A DNA stretch of 64,000 nucleotides from Allobosea sp. GTDB taxonomy: Bacteria; Pseudomonadota; Alphaproteobacteria; Rhizobiales; Beijerinckiaceae. The first letter of the stretch is position 1, and the number at the start of each line of letters is the position of its first letter. Below the pieces are notes generated by a model that had not been told where the DNA came from, did no database searches, and saw only the letters and a program-made list of their open reading frames with translations. The stretch is from contig NZ_JAFKFW010000007.1 in NCBI RefSeq assembly GCF_017308015.1, positions 1 to 64,000 of the forward strand, in the 5' to 3' direction. This document shows positions 26,805 through 34,773 of the stretch, in pieces. The translations under genes and the position numbers were made by a program.

Positions 26805-27620
26805 GTGCCGCCCCTTTCGATTTTCATCATCACCCAGAACGAAGCGGACCGGATCGGCCGCACGCTCGAAGCGGCGCGAGGACTGAGCGACGACATCGTC
26901 GTCGTCGATTCCGGCTCGACCGACGGCACACAGACCCTGGCCGAGTCGCTCGGTGCCCGTGTCATCTCCAATGCCTGGCCGGGCTACGGCCAGCAGAAAC
27001 GATTCGCCGAGGAGCAGTGCCGCCATGACTGGCTGCTCAATCTCGACGCCGACGAAGTCATCCCGCCCGATCTCGCCGCGGAGATTTCCGCCCTGTTCGC
27101 GGCTGGGGCGCCGCCGCGGGATGCCTACAAGGTGAGAATCGCCGAGATCTTTCCGGGCGAAGGAGCGCCGCACCGCTTCGCCTATGCGCTCTCGCCCGTG
27201 CGTCTCTATCGGAAGAGCAAGGGCCGCTACTCGGCTTCGCCCGTCCACGACAGGGTCGATCTGGCCCCGGACGCGCGCGTCGGACGCCTGCGCGGAACAG
27301 TGCATCATTTCTCTGTCCGCTCTCTCGGCGAGCAGATGGACAAGCTCAACGCCTATAGCGACGCCCAGGCCGACGATCTCGACGCGCGCGGCGCAACGCT
27401 CTCCGTCTTCCGGCTCGTCGTCGAGTTCCCCGCCAATTTCCTCAAGGCCTATATCGGTCGCCGCCACGCGCTGCGCGGCATCTACGGGTTCATGACCGCG
27501 ATGAACTATGCCTTTTATCGCTACCTGCGCGTCGCCAAGCATTGGGAGCGCCGCCTGCAAAAGCGGGCTTCCGCCCAGCCAGCGTCTCCTCCCGCGAATG
27601 ACGATGGCCGCAATGGCTGA
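26805..27620 (+). CDS. Family 2 glycosyltransferase (WaaE/KdtX-like)
   Basis: A 271-residue GT-A fold glycosyltransferase. LSIFIITQNEADRIGRTLEA begins the nucleotide-sugar site, DDIVVVDSGSTDGT follows, and WLLNLDADEVIPPDL holds the DxD motif for metal and nucleotide sugar. The pattern resembles WaaE/KdtX, which add a sugar to the lipopolysaccharide core, but the acceptor cannot be assigned. The start is a GTG at 26805; no ATG lies nearby in frame. Its end overlaps the start of the next SDR gene. Confidence 0.9.
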   Translation: MPPLSIFIITQNEADRIGRTLEAARGLSDDIVVVDSGSTDGTQTLAESLGARVISNAWPGYGQQKRFAEEQCRHDWLLNLDADEVIPPDLAAEISALFAAGAPPRDAYKVRIAEIFPGEGAPHRFAYALSPVRLYRKSKGRYSASPVHDRVDLAPDARVGRLRGTVHHFSVRSLGEQMDKLNAYSDAQADDLDARGATLSVFRLVVEFPANFLKAYIGRRHALRGIYGFMTAMNYAFYRYLRVAKHWERRLQKRASAQPASPPANDDGRNG

Positions 27621-28359
27621 GGTCGCTCTGGTCACGGGCGGCGCCCGGCGGATAGGCCGCGCCATCGTCGAAAAGCTGGCGGCTGCCGGCTATGCCGTCG
27701 CGATCCACCACGGCGACAGCCGCGAGGATGCCGAAGCCCTCCTGAAAAAGCTCGAAGCGAATGGGGCCAAGGCCTGCCTGCTGACTGCCGATCTGGTCGA
27801 CCCGGCCGCGGTAGCGACCCTGATTCCCGCTGCGGAGGCGGCACTGGGGCCCGTTACGCTTCTCGTCAACAATGCCGCGAGCTTCGTCGCCGACGATGTC
27901 CGCTCGCTCGACATCGCCACCTGGAATCGTCAGTTCTCCATCAACCTGCGCGCGCCCTCTCAATTGGTCGGCATCATGGCGGAACACCTGCCCGCCGACG
28001 CGAAGGGAGCGGTTGTCAACATCGTCGACCAGCGCGTCTGGAAGCTGACACCGCAGTATTATTCCTACACCTTGACCAAGGCCGCCCTGCTCACCGCAAC
28101 CCAAACACTCGCTCAGGCACTGGCCCCGCGAATCCGCGTCAACGCCGTCGGCCCCGGTCCGACCTTCCCCAACAGCTATGACGGTGCGAACCGATTGGAG
28201 CAGGAGGCTGCGGGAACATTGCTGGGGCGCCGGGTCCTGCCGGAGGAGATCGCCGAAGCCGTGCTCTATCTGGCGCGCGCCAGCACCGTGACCGGCCAGA
28301 TGATCGCCGTCGATGCCGGCCAGCATCTCGGCTGGCGCACGCCGGACATCGTCGGCTGA
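27604..28359 (+). CDS. SDR oxidoreductase, pteridine-reductase-like
   Basis: A 251-residue short-chain dehydrogenase. The cofactor motif is TGGARRIGRA; the RR-I-G pattern is characteristic of pteridine reductase/FolM-type SDRs that prefer NADPH. The NNAA motif follows, and the active site is YSYTLTKAAL (Tyr and Lys). Starts at 27598, 27604 and 27613 are all possible; each overlaps the end of the glycosyltransferase gene by 8-23 bp, implying coupling. A dihydromonapterin or dihydrobiopterin reductase role is a family-based guess. Confidence 0.88.
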   Translation: MAAMAEVALVTGGARRIGRAIVEKLAAAGYAVAIHHGDSREDAEALLKKLEANGAKACLLTADLVDPAAVATLIPAAEAALGPVTLLVNNAASFVADDVRSLDIATWNRQFSINLRAPSQLVGIMAEHLPADAKGAVVNIVDQRVWKLTPQYYSYTLTKAALLTATQTLAQALAPRIRVNAVGPGPTFPNSYDGANRLEQEAAGTLLGRRVLPEEIAEAVLYLARASTVTGQMIAVDAGQHLGWRTPDIVG

Positions 28360-28381
28360 TCACGTCAGGCAGCGTACCGCC

Positions 28382-28666
28382 TCAAGCCGCCTTGTTCTTC
28401 AGCGCCCCGACGATCGCGGTCAGGATCGCGCCGCCGGCGCCGCCCGAGATCAGATTGGTCAGGATGCCTCCGACGCTGAGATTGCCGCCCTGCGCAGCCG
28501 CGCTGATCGCCGGCAGCAGGATCGGGATCAGTTGCCCGAGCGCACCACCGCCGATGAGACCGGCAATCGTGTTGCCGAGCGTCCCCAGGTCGAAGCTCGG
28601 GCTCGCCTTGCCGGCCGCATTGCCGCCGATCGCGCCAGCGATCAGGTTCATCAGAATCTGTTCCAT
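28382..28666 (-). CDS. Small Gly/Ala-rich hydrophobic protein
   Basis: A 94-residue protein that I do not recognise. It is rich in Gly, Ala, Ile and Leu, with two similar hydrophobic segments: IAGLIGGGALGQLIPILL and GGILTNLISGGAGGAILTAI, and it ends LKNKAA. It might be related to DUF937-type proteins or be a small membrane protein. The ATG at 28666 (MEQILMNLIAGAIGG) is preferred because the upstream frame to 28726 is unrelated in composition. It lies downstream of pgeF on the same strand, with 136 bp between. Confidence 0.65.
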   Translation of the reverse strand: MEQILMNLIAGAIGGNAAGKASPSFDLGTLGNTIAGLIGGGALGQLIPILLPAISAAAQGGNLSVGGILTNLISGGAGGAILTAIVGALKNKAA

Positions 28667-28802
28667 CTCGGCTCCCGCATCTGGATGCATCGCCTGAGGA
28701 CACACGCCCGCGAGGAAGCGATGCATTCCTCCGGCAGTGGGACGATGTATCGGCAGGAGCGATGCGACAAGCCGCCGCAGCGTTCCATCAACCGCTATTT
28801 GC

Positions 28803-29567
28803 TCAGTCCAGAGCGATAGCCGAGATCAGGCGGCCGTAATCGGGCTCGCCGCGATGGGTCGTGCGCCGGTAGCTGAAGAAGCGCTTTTCGTCGCCATAGG
28901 TGCACAGGCCCATGTCGACGAATCGGCCGATTCCCGCCTCCTGCGCCTTGAGCCCGATGAAAGCCGGCAGGTCGAACATCGCATGCGCAGCGCGCTCGGA
29001 GGATGTGAAGAAGCGCGCATAGGTCCGGTTCTCCGCCTTGAAGCGCTCGATGAATTCCGGCCCGACCTCGTAGGCCTTGGCGCTGATCGTCGGGCCGAGC
29101 ACGGCGGTGATGCGCTCGCGCCGTGCGCCAAGCTTCTCCATCGCCGTCACCGTTGCACCGACGATACCGGTGAACGCACCCTTCCAGCCCGAATGCGCAG
29201 CGCCGATCACCCGCGCCTCGCTGTCGGCAAAGAGGATCGGCCCGCAATCGGCGGTGGAGATACCGAGCGCGACATGGGATGCTGTCGTCACCATGGCATC
29301 GGCCTTGGGGCGATCGCCCGGCCACGGTCCCGTGACCACCTCCACATCGGCGGAATGCACCTGGTAGAGGCTGATCAGGTTTTCCGGCGCGACTTCGAGA
29401 TGTCGCGCCATCCGCGCCCGGTTCTGCGCAATCGCCGCCGGATCGTCGGCCGAGCCGAGCCCGCCGTTCAGCGATGCATAGATGCCGGTCGAGGAGCCGC
29501 CCTCGCGGGTGAAGAAGGCGTGACGGATGCCGGCTTCTCCGGCGAGTTCGCGGGCGGTGATGAACAT
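28803..29567 (-). CDS. pgeF: Peptidoglycan editing factor PgeF
   Basis: A 254-residue protein of the YfiH/DUF152 (laccase-domain) family. PgeF removes mis-incorporated L-Ser from peptidoglycan precursors. The family metal-site pattern is seen: LYQVHSADVEVV (His), TADCGPILFAD (Asp-Cys) and GAAHSGWKGAFTGI (His). It begins 48 bp after midA and is the third gene in an lgt-midA-pgeF order widely conserved in alphaproteobacteria. Confidence 0.94.
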   Translation of the reverse strand: MFITARELAGEAGIRHAFFTREGGSSTGIYASLNGGLGSADDPAAIAQNRARMARHLEVAPENLISLYQVHSADVEVVTGPWPGDRPKADAMVTTASHVALGISTADCGPILFADSEARVIGAAHSGWKGAFTGIVGATVTAMEKLGARRERITAVLGPTISAKAYEVGPEFIERFKAENRTYARFFTSSERAAHAMFDLPAFIGLKAQEAGIGRFVDMGLCTYGDEKRFFSYRRTTHRGEPDYGRLISAIALD

Positions 29568-29615
29568 GGGCGTGGCGATCCGGTTAGCGCGCGGCCGCGA
29601 GAGGCCACGCTGGGT

Positions 29616-30707
29616 TCAGCCCCGATCTGGCAGCCTATGAAGGTCAAATCCGGGCAGAGGCGGCAAGTTCCGCTGCGATAGCGCGAGAACCTTGAACAAA
29701 TCCCCCATGCCGGTCTCGCCCGTCGCAATCAAACGGTCGAAGGCCGCGGAGATCGCGGCGCGCTGGTCGGGGCTCGCCTTGAGCGACAGCGCCTGCGCCC
29801 GCTGCGGCAGCCCCAGTGCCAGCATGAAGTCGCGCTGCGTCACCGGCCCATGAAGTGCGGCGCCGGCCTTCAGCGCGGCCTGCCCTATCCGCTCGAAATC
29901 GACATGGACGGTGAGATCCGCCTCGCCGGGCTCTGCGAGCGGCTCCACGAATTCATGCCGCTTCATCGCCTGCAGCGTATCGCCGAAACCCGAACGCTCC
30001 GAGCCGTAATCGATGAGCAGCGCCGCCCCGCCGGCCGACGCGATATGGCCGGCGATTTGTGCGGCGATATCGAGGGCGACGGCAGGCTGCTCGAACACGG
30101 AGCCGACCGGAGCCGCGATTCGCAGCGTCCCTTCACAGGCCGCGGCAAGACCGAAAGCGAGCTCGCCATCATCGCCGAGCCCCACCAGACGCTCCCGCCA
30201 GCCCTCCGGCGTCATCACGAACTGGTCGAGCGGCAGGGCATCGAGGAACTCGTTGGCGACCACGATGACAGGGCCGTCGAGTGCACCGGCAACCGTGTCG
30301 TGCCAGAACGGCTCGAACCCATTCAGCGCCGTCGCCTGCCGGCCGCGCAGCACCGGGCTGGTCTCTACGAGATGAACGGACAGCGCCGCGTGGAAACCGG
30401 ACACGATCCGCGTCGCCCGAAGGATATCGGCCATCAGCGTTCCACGCCCGGGCCCGAACTCGATGAGCCGGAAGCGTGCCGGCGCCCCCATCGCCTGCCA
30501 GGCATGGGCGGCCCAAAGCCCGATCAGCTCGCCGAACATCTGGCTGATTTCCGGCGACGTTGTGAAATCGCCCCCCGCCCCCAGGGGATCGCGCGTCATG
30601 TAGTAGCCGTGGCGGGGATGGCCGAGCGCCAGCGCCATGTAGCGGCCGATGCCGATCGGCCCCTCCTGCCGGACCAGATCGAGGATCTCGGCCTTGAGCG
30701 TGGTCAC
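29616..30707 (-). CDS. MidA/NDUFAF7-type SAM-dependent methyltransferase
   Basis: A 363-residue class I methyltransferase of the MidA/NDUFAF7 family. In mitochondria this family dimethylates an Arg of complex I subunit NDUFS2; a similar role on NuoC/D is likely here. Features are IGRYMALALGHPRHGYYMTRDPLGAGGDF and the SAM site RLIEFGPGRGTLMADIL. The start GTG at 30707 overlaps the lgt stop (GTGA), so the pair is translationally coupled. A longer frame to 30755 lies entirely inside lgt and is not used. Confidence 0.92.
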   Translation of the reverse strand: MTTLKAEILDLVRQEGPIGIGRYMALALGHPRHGYYMTRDPLGAGGDFTTSPEISQMFGELIGLWAAHAWQAMGAPARFRLIEFGPGRGTLMADILRATRIVSGFHAALSVHLVETSPVLRGRQATALNGFEPFWHDTVAGALDGPVIVVANEFLDALPLDQFVMTPEGWRERLVGLGDDGELAFGLAAACEGTLRIAAPVGSVFEQPAVALDIAAQIAGHIASAGGAALLIDYGSERSGFGDTLQAMKRHEFVEPLAEPGEADLTVHVDFERIGQAALKAGAALHGPVTQRDFMLALGLPQRAQALSLKASPDQRAAISAAFDRLIATGETGMGDLFKVLALSQRNLPPLPGFDLHRLPDRG

Positions 30708-31558
30708 GCCCGCGCCTCGCCCGGCATTTCGCGCTTGCTGCGCAGCACCAGCCACAGGCCGGCGAAGAACACCGGCAGCGAGAGCAGCATGCCCATGGTG
30801 ATGCCGCCGGAGAGTGCGTCGACCGAGGTCCCGAACAGGAAGCCGAGCTGCGGATCGGGCTCGCGGAAAAACTCGCAGACGATCCGGGCGACCGCATAGC
30901 CCATGCCGAAGACGCCGGCGACGAAGCCCGGCCGTTTGAAGCCGCCGAACCGGACCAGGAGGTTCACCAGCACGAAGAGCAGCAAGCCCTCTGCAAAAGC
31001 CTCGTAGAGCTGGCTGGGATGGCGCGGCAGCGGCCCGCCATTCGGGAAAACCATCGCATAGGGGAAATCAGGCGCCGGCCGGCCCCAGAGTTCGCCATTG
31101 ATGAAATTGGCGATACGTCCGAGCAGGAGTCCGATCGGCACCACCGCCGCGGCAAGATCGAACACCGACAGCGCCGGATAGCCGCGCCGCTTCGCGAAGA
31201 GCCACAGGCCCAGCGTCGCACCGATCAAGCCACCATGGAAGGACATGCCACCCTGCCAGATCGCGAAGATATCCTGCGGACGTTCGAGATAGCGCGCGAG
31301 ATCGTAGAACAGCACGAAGCCGATCCGCCCGCCGAGCACCACGCCGAAGGCGACGAAAAGCAGCATGTCGTCGAGCTCGACGGCTTGAGGTCGCGCCCGC
31401 CCGCCCCAGAGCGCGTCCGAGGCGACGAGCTTGCGCGCATACCACCAGCCCCCGAGCAGGCCGACGACATAGGCGAGCCCGTACCATTTGATCGCCAAGG
31501 GTCCGAGCTGAACCGCGACGGGGTCGATCATCGGAAAGGGAACGGCGAAGACGGGCAT
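30704..31558 (-). CDS. lgt: Prolipoprotein diacylglyceryl transferase
   Basis: A 284-residue inner-membrane enzyme with about seven helices that transfers diacylglycerol to the lipobox Cys of prolipoproteins. The signature GRIANFINGELWGRP is present, with the essential Arg and Glu. Early HGGL in MSFHGGLIGATLGLW is the other family motif. The ATG at 31558 gives MPVFAVPFPMIDPVAVQLG, close to the family start. It is the first gene of lgt-midA-pgeF. Confidence 0.96.
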   Translation of the reverse strand: MPVFAVPFPMIDPVAVQLGPLAIKWYGLAYVVGLLGGWWYARKLVASDALWGGRARPQAVELDDMLLFVAFGVVLGGRIGFVLFYDLARYLERPQDIFAIWQGGMSFHGGLIGATLGLWLFAKRRGYPALSVFDLAAAVVPIGLLLGRIANFINGELWGRPAPDFPYAMVFPNGGPLPRHPSQLYEAFAEGLLLFVLVNLLVRFGGFKRPGFVAGVFGMGYAVARIVCEFFREPDPQLGFLFGTSVDALSGGITMGMLLSLPVFFAGLWLVLRSKREMPGEARA

Positions 31559-31615
31559 GGCAAAGTCCGGTGGCGGGCGCGGCGAGATGGCCGCGCGCCC
31601 GCTCAATGGTCAAGG

Positions 31616-31637
31616 AAAAAGGCTGGCGCGTGGCGCC
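31616..31637 (-). terminator. Weak terminator of the MDR reductase gene
   Basis: On the minus strand a short GGCGC-CAC-GCGCC hairpin (31625-31637) is followed, after AGCC, by five T (A5 on plus at 31616-31620). It sits just past the reductase stop at 31643. The stem is only five base pairs, so efficiency is doubtful. Confidence 0.45.
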
Positions 31638-31642
31638 CTCGT

Positions 31643-32662
31643 TCAGAGCTCGACGATCAGCTTGCCGAAATTCTTGCCTTCCAGCAGGCCGATGAAGGCT
31701 TCCGGCGCGTTCTCCAGCCCCGTGACGATGTCTTCCTTGTACTTGACCGCGCCCTCGGCGATCCAGCGCGCCATCTCCTCCCGGAAGGTCGGCGCCTGCG
31801 CGGCCGCGAATTCGCGCTGGATGAAGCCGCGGATCATCAGGCTCTTTGAGAGAACGTCGCGCATCATCCCCGGCAGCCGGTCCGGCCCTGGAAATTCGCC
31901 GCTGGCATTGTACTGCGCGACAAGACCGCAGACCGGGATGCGCGCGAAGCTGTTGAGGAGCGGAAAGACGGCATCCCAGACATGCCCTCCGACATTCTCG
32001 AAATAGACGTCGATACCATCCGGGCAGGCCGCGGCGAGCTTCCTCGCCATCTCAGGATCGCGATGGTCGATCACCGCGTCGAAACCGAAGGTGTCGCGCA
32101 CGAAGGCGCATTTCCCGGGACCGCCGGCAATGCCGACCGCCCGCGCGCCCTTGATCTTGGCGATCTGCCCGACGGCCGAGCCCACCGGCCCGCTCGCCGC
32201 CGCAACCACGACCGTCTCGCCGGGCTTCGGCTGGCCGATGGTCAACAGCCCGGCATAGGCGGTGAAGCCGGGCATGCCGAGCACGCCGAGCGCAGTCGTC
32301 AGCGGCGCGGCTTTCGAGTCGAGCTTGCGCAGTTGCGCAGCATTGGCCACCGCATAGGACTGCCAGCCGGAATGCGAGAGCACGATATCGCCCGGCTTGA
32401 AGCCCGGGTCGCGGCTCTCGATGACCTCGCCGACGGTCCCGCCTTCCATGGGCTGCCCGATCTCGGTTGCGGCGGCATAGGATTTCGCTGCGCTCATCCG
32501 GCCGCGCATGTAAGGGTCGAGCGAGAGATAAAGGATCCTGAGCAGCACCTGACCATCGGTGATCGCAGGGATCGCAGCGCGCTCCAGCCGGAAATTCTGC
32601 GGAAGGGGACGACCTGCCGGACGAGACGCGAGAACGATGCGAACGGCGTCGGGTTGGGACAT
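31643..32662 (-). CDS. NADP-dependent MDR oxidoreductase (CurA/PTGR-like)
   Basis: A 339-residue zinc-independent medium-chain reductase, related to curcumin reductase CurA and leukotriene/prostaglandin reductases that saturate alkenals and enones. It begins RIVLASRPAGRP and has the family segment LYLSLDPYMRGRM; the cofactor site is VVVAAASGPVGSAVGQIAK with KGARAVGIAGG. No Cys cluster for structural zinc is present. It stands alone with its own promoter region and a weak terminator. Confidence 0.92.
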   Translation of the reverse strand: MSQPDAVRIVLASRPAGRPLPQNFRLERAAIPAITDGQVLLRILYLSLDPYMRGRMSAAKSYAAATEIGQPMEGGTVGEVIESRDPGFKPGDIVLSHSGWQSYAVANAAQLRKLDSKAAPLTTALGVLGMPGFTAYAGLLTIGQPKPGETVVVAAASGPVGSAVGQIAKIKGARAVGIAGGPGKCAFVRDTFGFDAVIDHRDPEMARKLAAACPDGIDVYFENVGGHVWDAVFPLLNSFARIPVCGLVAQYNASGEFPGPDRLPGMMRDVLSKSLMIRGFIQREFAAAQAPTFREEMARWIAEGAVKYKEDIVTGLENAPEAFIGLLEGKNFGKLIVEL

Positions 32663-32804
32663 GGGTTTCGATCCTCGTTATGAGCGGTGTGGGCCTGTCC
32701 CTCTCATATTGGCCTGGTCCTGCGCTGACGGCAGTCCCCTCGCCCTGCGTTCAGGGCCGATACCGGCGCGCCGTTGGCATGACGACCTGTCGGACAGGCC
32801 CGGC

Positions 32805-33383
32805 TCACTCCTGGTCGCGGCGCTGGCGCAATCGTTCGAACGCGGAGGGATGCGAGCGCGTCCGCCATGCGGCGATGACCGCCTCGGCACTGGCGTCGCG
32901 GTCCCGCATCCCATCGACCTCTAGATCGTAGACGCACCACGAATGGATGCGGTGGAAGTCGCGCCGGGCATCACCGATCGGCCTGTCGCCGCGCTCACGC
33001 TCGCGGCGTTCCAGCTCCTCCAGCGCGCAATGGACGCCGACGAAGAAGACATCCTGGCCGGCGAGCGTATCGGCAAGCCGCAGCAACCAGGCCTCGCTTT
33101 CCATGATGTGCTCGACGACGAGATCGTTGCCGGCCTCGACATAGGCGAGGAGCGAGCGTTCGAAGCCGAGGAAGAACGCTTCGCGCATGGCTCGCCAGTC
33201 AAACTCCCCGCTCTTGATCCGGGTTGTCGGCAGCACGCCGGAATCGCGGAGATGGTCGATCGAGATATGCCAGAACGGCCGGTCGATCCGGGCCTGTATG
33301 GCGCGGGCCAACGAGGACTTTCCGCTGCTCGATGCTCCGTTGAGCAGGATGATGCGGCCGGCAGACGGAGAGGCAATATTCAT
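32805..33383 (-). CDS. Chloramphenicol-phosphotransferase-like kinase
   Basis: A 192-residue P-loop kinase of the CPT-like family (PF07931). The Walker A is GASSSGKSS at about residues 16-24, followed by FWHISIDHLRDS, where an Asp may act as base, and later FFVGVHCALEELERRERERGDR, the lid-type Arg-rich segment. Real chloramphenicol resistance should not be assumed; many CPT-like proteins have unknown substrates. The ATG at 33383 is chosen because the P-loop then lies at the usual distance. Confidence 0.85.
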   Translation of the reverse strand: MNIASPSAGRIILLNGASSSGKSSLARAIQARIDRPFWHISIDHLRDSGVLPTTRIKSGEFDWRAMREAFFLGFERSLLAYVEAGNDLVVEHIMESEAWLLRLADTLAGQDVFFVGVHCALEELERRERERGDRPIGDARRDFHRIHSWCVYDLEVDGMRDRDASAEAVIAAWRTRSHPSAFERLRQRRDQE

Positions 33384-33420
33384 CGCACGCATGTTCCTCC
33401 ATCCCGATACGGCCCGCATG

Positions 33421-33447
33421 CCCGACGGCGACCTGATGGCCGTCGGG
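33421..33447. repeat. Hairpin between the DUF gene and CPT-like kinase
   Basis: Nine-bp arms CCCGACGGC (33421-33429) and GCCGTCGGG (33439-33447) flank a nine-base loop. It lies 26 bp past the stop of the 86-residue protein gene on the minus strand. There is no T-run; it may be a Rho-dependent end or an mRNA-stabilising hairpin. Confidence 0.5.
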
Positions 33448-33472
33448 CGGAAGCCGCATCAAGAGAAGAACG

Positions 33473-33733
33473 TCAGAGCGACTTCGCGGCAGCCCGGCTG
33501 GGACGCTTCGCTGCTGCCTTGGTCATAGAGGCCGCCGCCTTGGCCGCGGCCTCCTCGGCATCCCGGGCAAGGCGCAGCGCCCGCAGCTTCTCGGTCTTGA
33601 GCCGGGCCGCGCTGGCCTGATCTTCGAGAGCCTGCCAGGCCTCGAGGGCTTCCTTCCGGCGCAGCTCGGTCGTCTCGAACGCGGCCTGCGCCCGTGCCTT
33701 GATCTCGTCCAGCTTCATGTTTCGGCTCGACAT
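33473..33733 (-). CDS. Small helical basic protein, unknown function
   Basis: An 86-residue protein that I do not recognise. It is almost entirely predicted helix: an amphipathic, probably coiled-coil region (KARAQAAFETTELRRKEALE) followed by a basic Ala/Lys tail (TKAAAKRPSRAAAKSL) like that of histone-like or nucleic-acid-binding proteins. It lies 41 bp downstream of rpsU on the same strand and may be read from that transcript. Confidence 0.65.
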   Translation of the reverse strand: MSSRNMKLDEIKARAQAAFETTELRRKEALEAWQALEDQASAARLKTEKLRALRLARDAEEAAAKAAASMTKAAAKRPSRAAAKSL

Positions 33734-33774
33734 GCGAAACTCCTACTCAACAGGCACGGATCGACGCTCGCCGA

Positions 33775-34077
33775 TCAGACGGCGACCGGGCGTGGCGCTC
33801 CTGCCCCGGCACTCGCTCCGGCATTGGCTCCGGGGCGGCCCCTGCCAACGGGCTGCTTGCGCTTCGGCGCCGGCAGCAGACCCTCGCGCTGTGCCTGCTT
33901 GCGCGCGGCCTTCTTGGCGCGGCGGATCGCCTCGGCCTTCTCCCGCGTACGGCGTTCGGACGGCTTCTCGAACTCACGGCGCTGCTTCATCTCGCGAAAC
34001 ACGCCCTCGCGCTGCAGCTTCTTCTTCAGGACGCGGAGCGCCTGGTCGACATTGTTGTCCCGGACGAGAACTTGCAT
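33775..34077 (-). CDS. rpsU: 30S ribosomal protein S21
   Basis: A 100-residue S21. The core [20 protein letters not shown] and [30 protein letters not shown]-like sequence are diagnostic. The last 40 residues form a Lys/Arg then Gly/Ala-rich tail ([17 protein letters not shown]), longer than the enterobacterial 71-residue protein; such extensions are common in alphaproteobacteria. The ATG at 34077 follows AAAGGA. A hairpin lies 24 bp upstream, between cspA and rpsU. Confidence 0.95.
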   Translation of the reverse strand: MQVLVRDNNVDQALRVLKKKLQREGVFREMKQRREFEKPSERRTREKAEAIRRAKKAARKQAQREGLLPAPKRKQPVGRGRPGANAGASAGAGAPRPVAV

Positions 34078-34100
34078 GGTCATCCTTTCCAGAAAGCACA

Positions 34101-34129
34101 AAGGGCCGGGCTTGATGATCCCGACCCTT
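34101..34129 (-). terminator. Hairpin between cspA and rpsU
   Basis: Ten-bp arms (34101-34110 and 34120-34129) pair with one G-U wobble around a nine-base loop. On the minus strand it is followed by TTTGTGCTTTC, a poor T-tract. It could weaken read-through from cspA or act as a leader hairpin for rpsU. Confidence 0.45.
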
Positions 34130-34214
34130 CACTTACCGCTTGGTGCGAAACTTCGTGTCGTGGCGCCAGTACATCCGTGGTCGCCTCAAAGCGTCGTCGT
34201 TCCGCGCCCGGCAG

Positions 34215-34424
34215 TTATTCAGCTTGCAGGTTGTCGGCCGAGCTCTTGCCCGAGCGCTTGTCCTGAACGATCTCGTAGGAGATCTTCTGGCCGTCGCGCA
34301 GATCGCGCAGACCGGCGCGCTCGACGGCGCTGATATGGACGAAGACGTCCTGACCGCCATCGTCAGGCTGAATGAAACCGAAACCCTTGGTGGCATTGAA
34401 CCACTTGACAGAACCAGAAGCCAT
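34215..34424 (-). CDS. CspA-family cold-shock protein
   Basis: A 69-residue single-stranded nucleic-acid binding protein. RNP1 is [10 protein letters not shown] and RNP2 is DVFVHISAV, with the opening [16 protein letters not shown] of the family. It acts as an RNA chaperone. The ATG at 34424 follows GGAGGCTC-type purines. A TTGACA promoter 140 bp upstream would give the long 5' leader expected for a cold-shock mRNA. Confidence 0.96.
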   Translation of the reverse strand: MASGSVKWFNATKGFGFIQPDDGGQDVFVHISAVERAGLRDLRDGQKISYEIVQDKRSGKSSADNLQAE

Positions 34425-34773
34425 TGGAGCCTCCCGCAAACATGCTTATCCAAGCCCCATGGAAAACATGCGGCGGCGAATTCGATCAGAGGAAGAAAAT
34501 CATCAGCATGTCGCGCTCAAAGGGCGCGAATGGCCAAGTCATCAGGCCTAAATCGAATTTAACAGATAGGCGCTCATCGGCCCGATGTCAAATCGAAAAC
34601 AGAAAGACGATCTCAGGATAACGAAAATGAGCGACGTCAGCGGCGAAAGACAACCTCCAGAAACCATCGCGGATTCTTTTCGAAACCGTCCCACGCCCGA
34701 GAAGCTCGCCGCAGTTGATTCAATCTTGAATCGATGTCCCTCCTGACATGACGAAGCCGCTCCGGCATCCTAC
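34425..34773. other. Divergent region cspA-uvrC
   Basis: A 349-bp stretch without a gene. It holds the proposed cspA promoter and leader on the minus strand and must hold the uvrC promoter near its right end. Its left part is AT-richer than the flanks (AATCGAATTTAACAG). I see no small open frame with a ribosome site, and no tRNA. Confidence 0.5.
34563..34591 (-). promoter_or_regulatory. Putative promoter of the cspA-like gene
   Basis: On the minus strand, a perfect TTGACA (34586-34591) and TATCTG (34563-34568) are 17 bp apart. Transcription near 34556 would give a leader of about 130 nt, similar to the structured leaders of known cold-shock genes. The -10 match is modest (3 of 6, with TATCT). 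Confidence 0.5.

Noticed and set aside
32691-32801. Inverted repeat GGGCCTGTCC / GGACAGGCCC
   Set aside because: The 10-bp arms are about 90 bases apart and lie in a GC-rich spacer; a chance match is likely and no hairpin forms without a long loop.
32805-33383. Chloramphenicol resistance
   Set aside because: The protein has the CPT-like P-loop but this family has many unrelated members; no evidence points to antibiotic modification.
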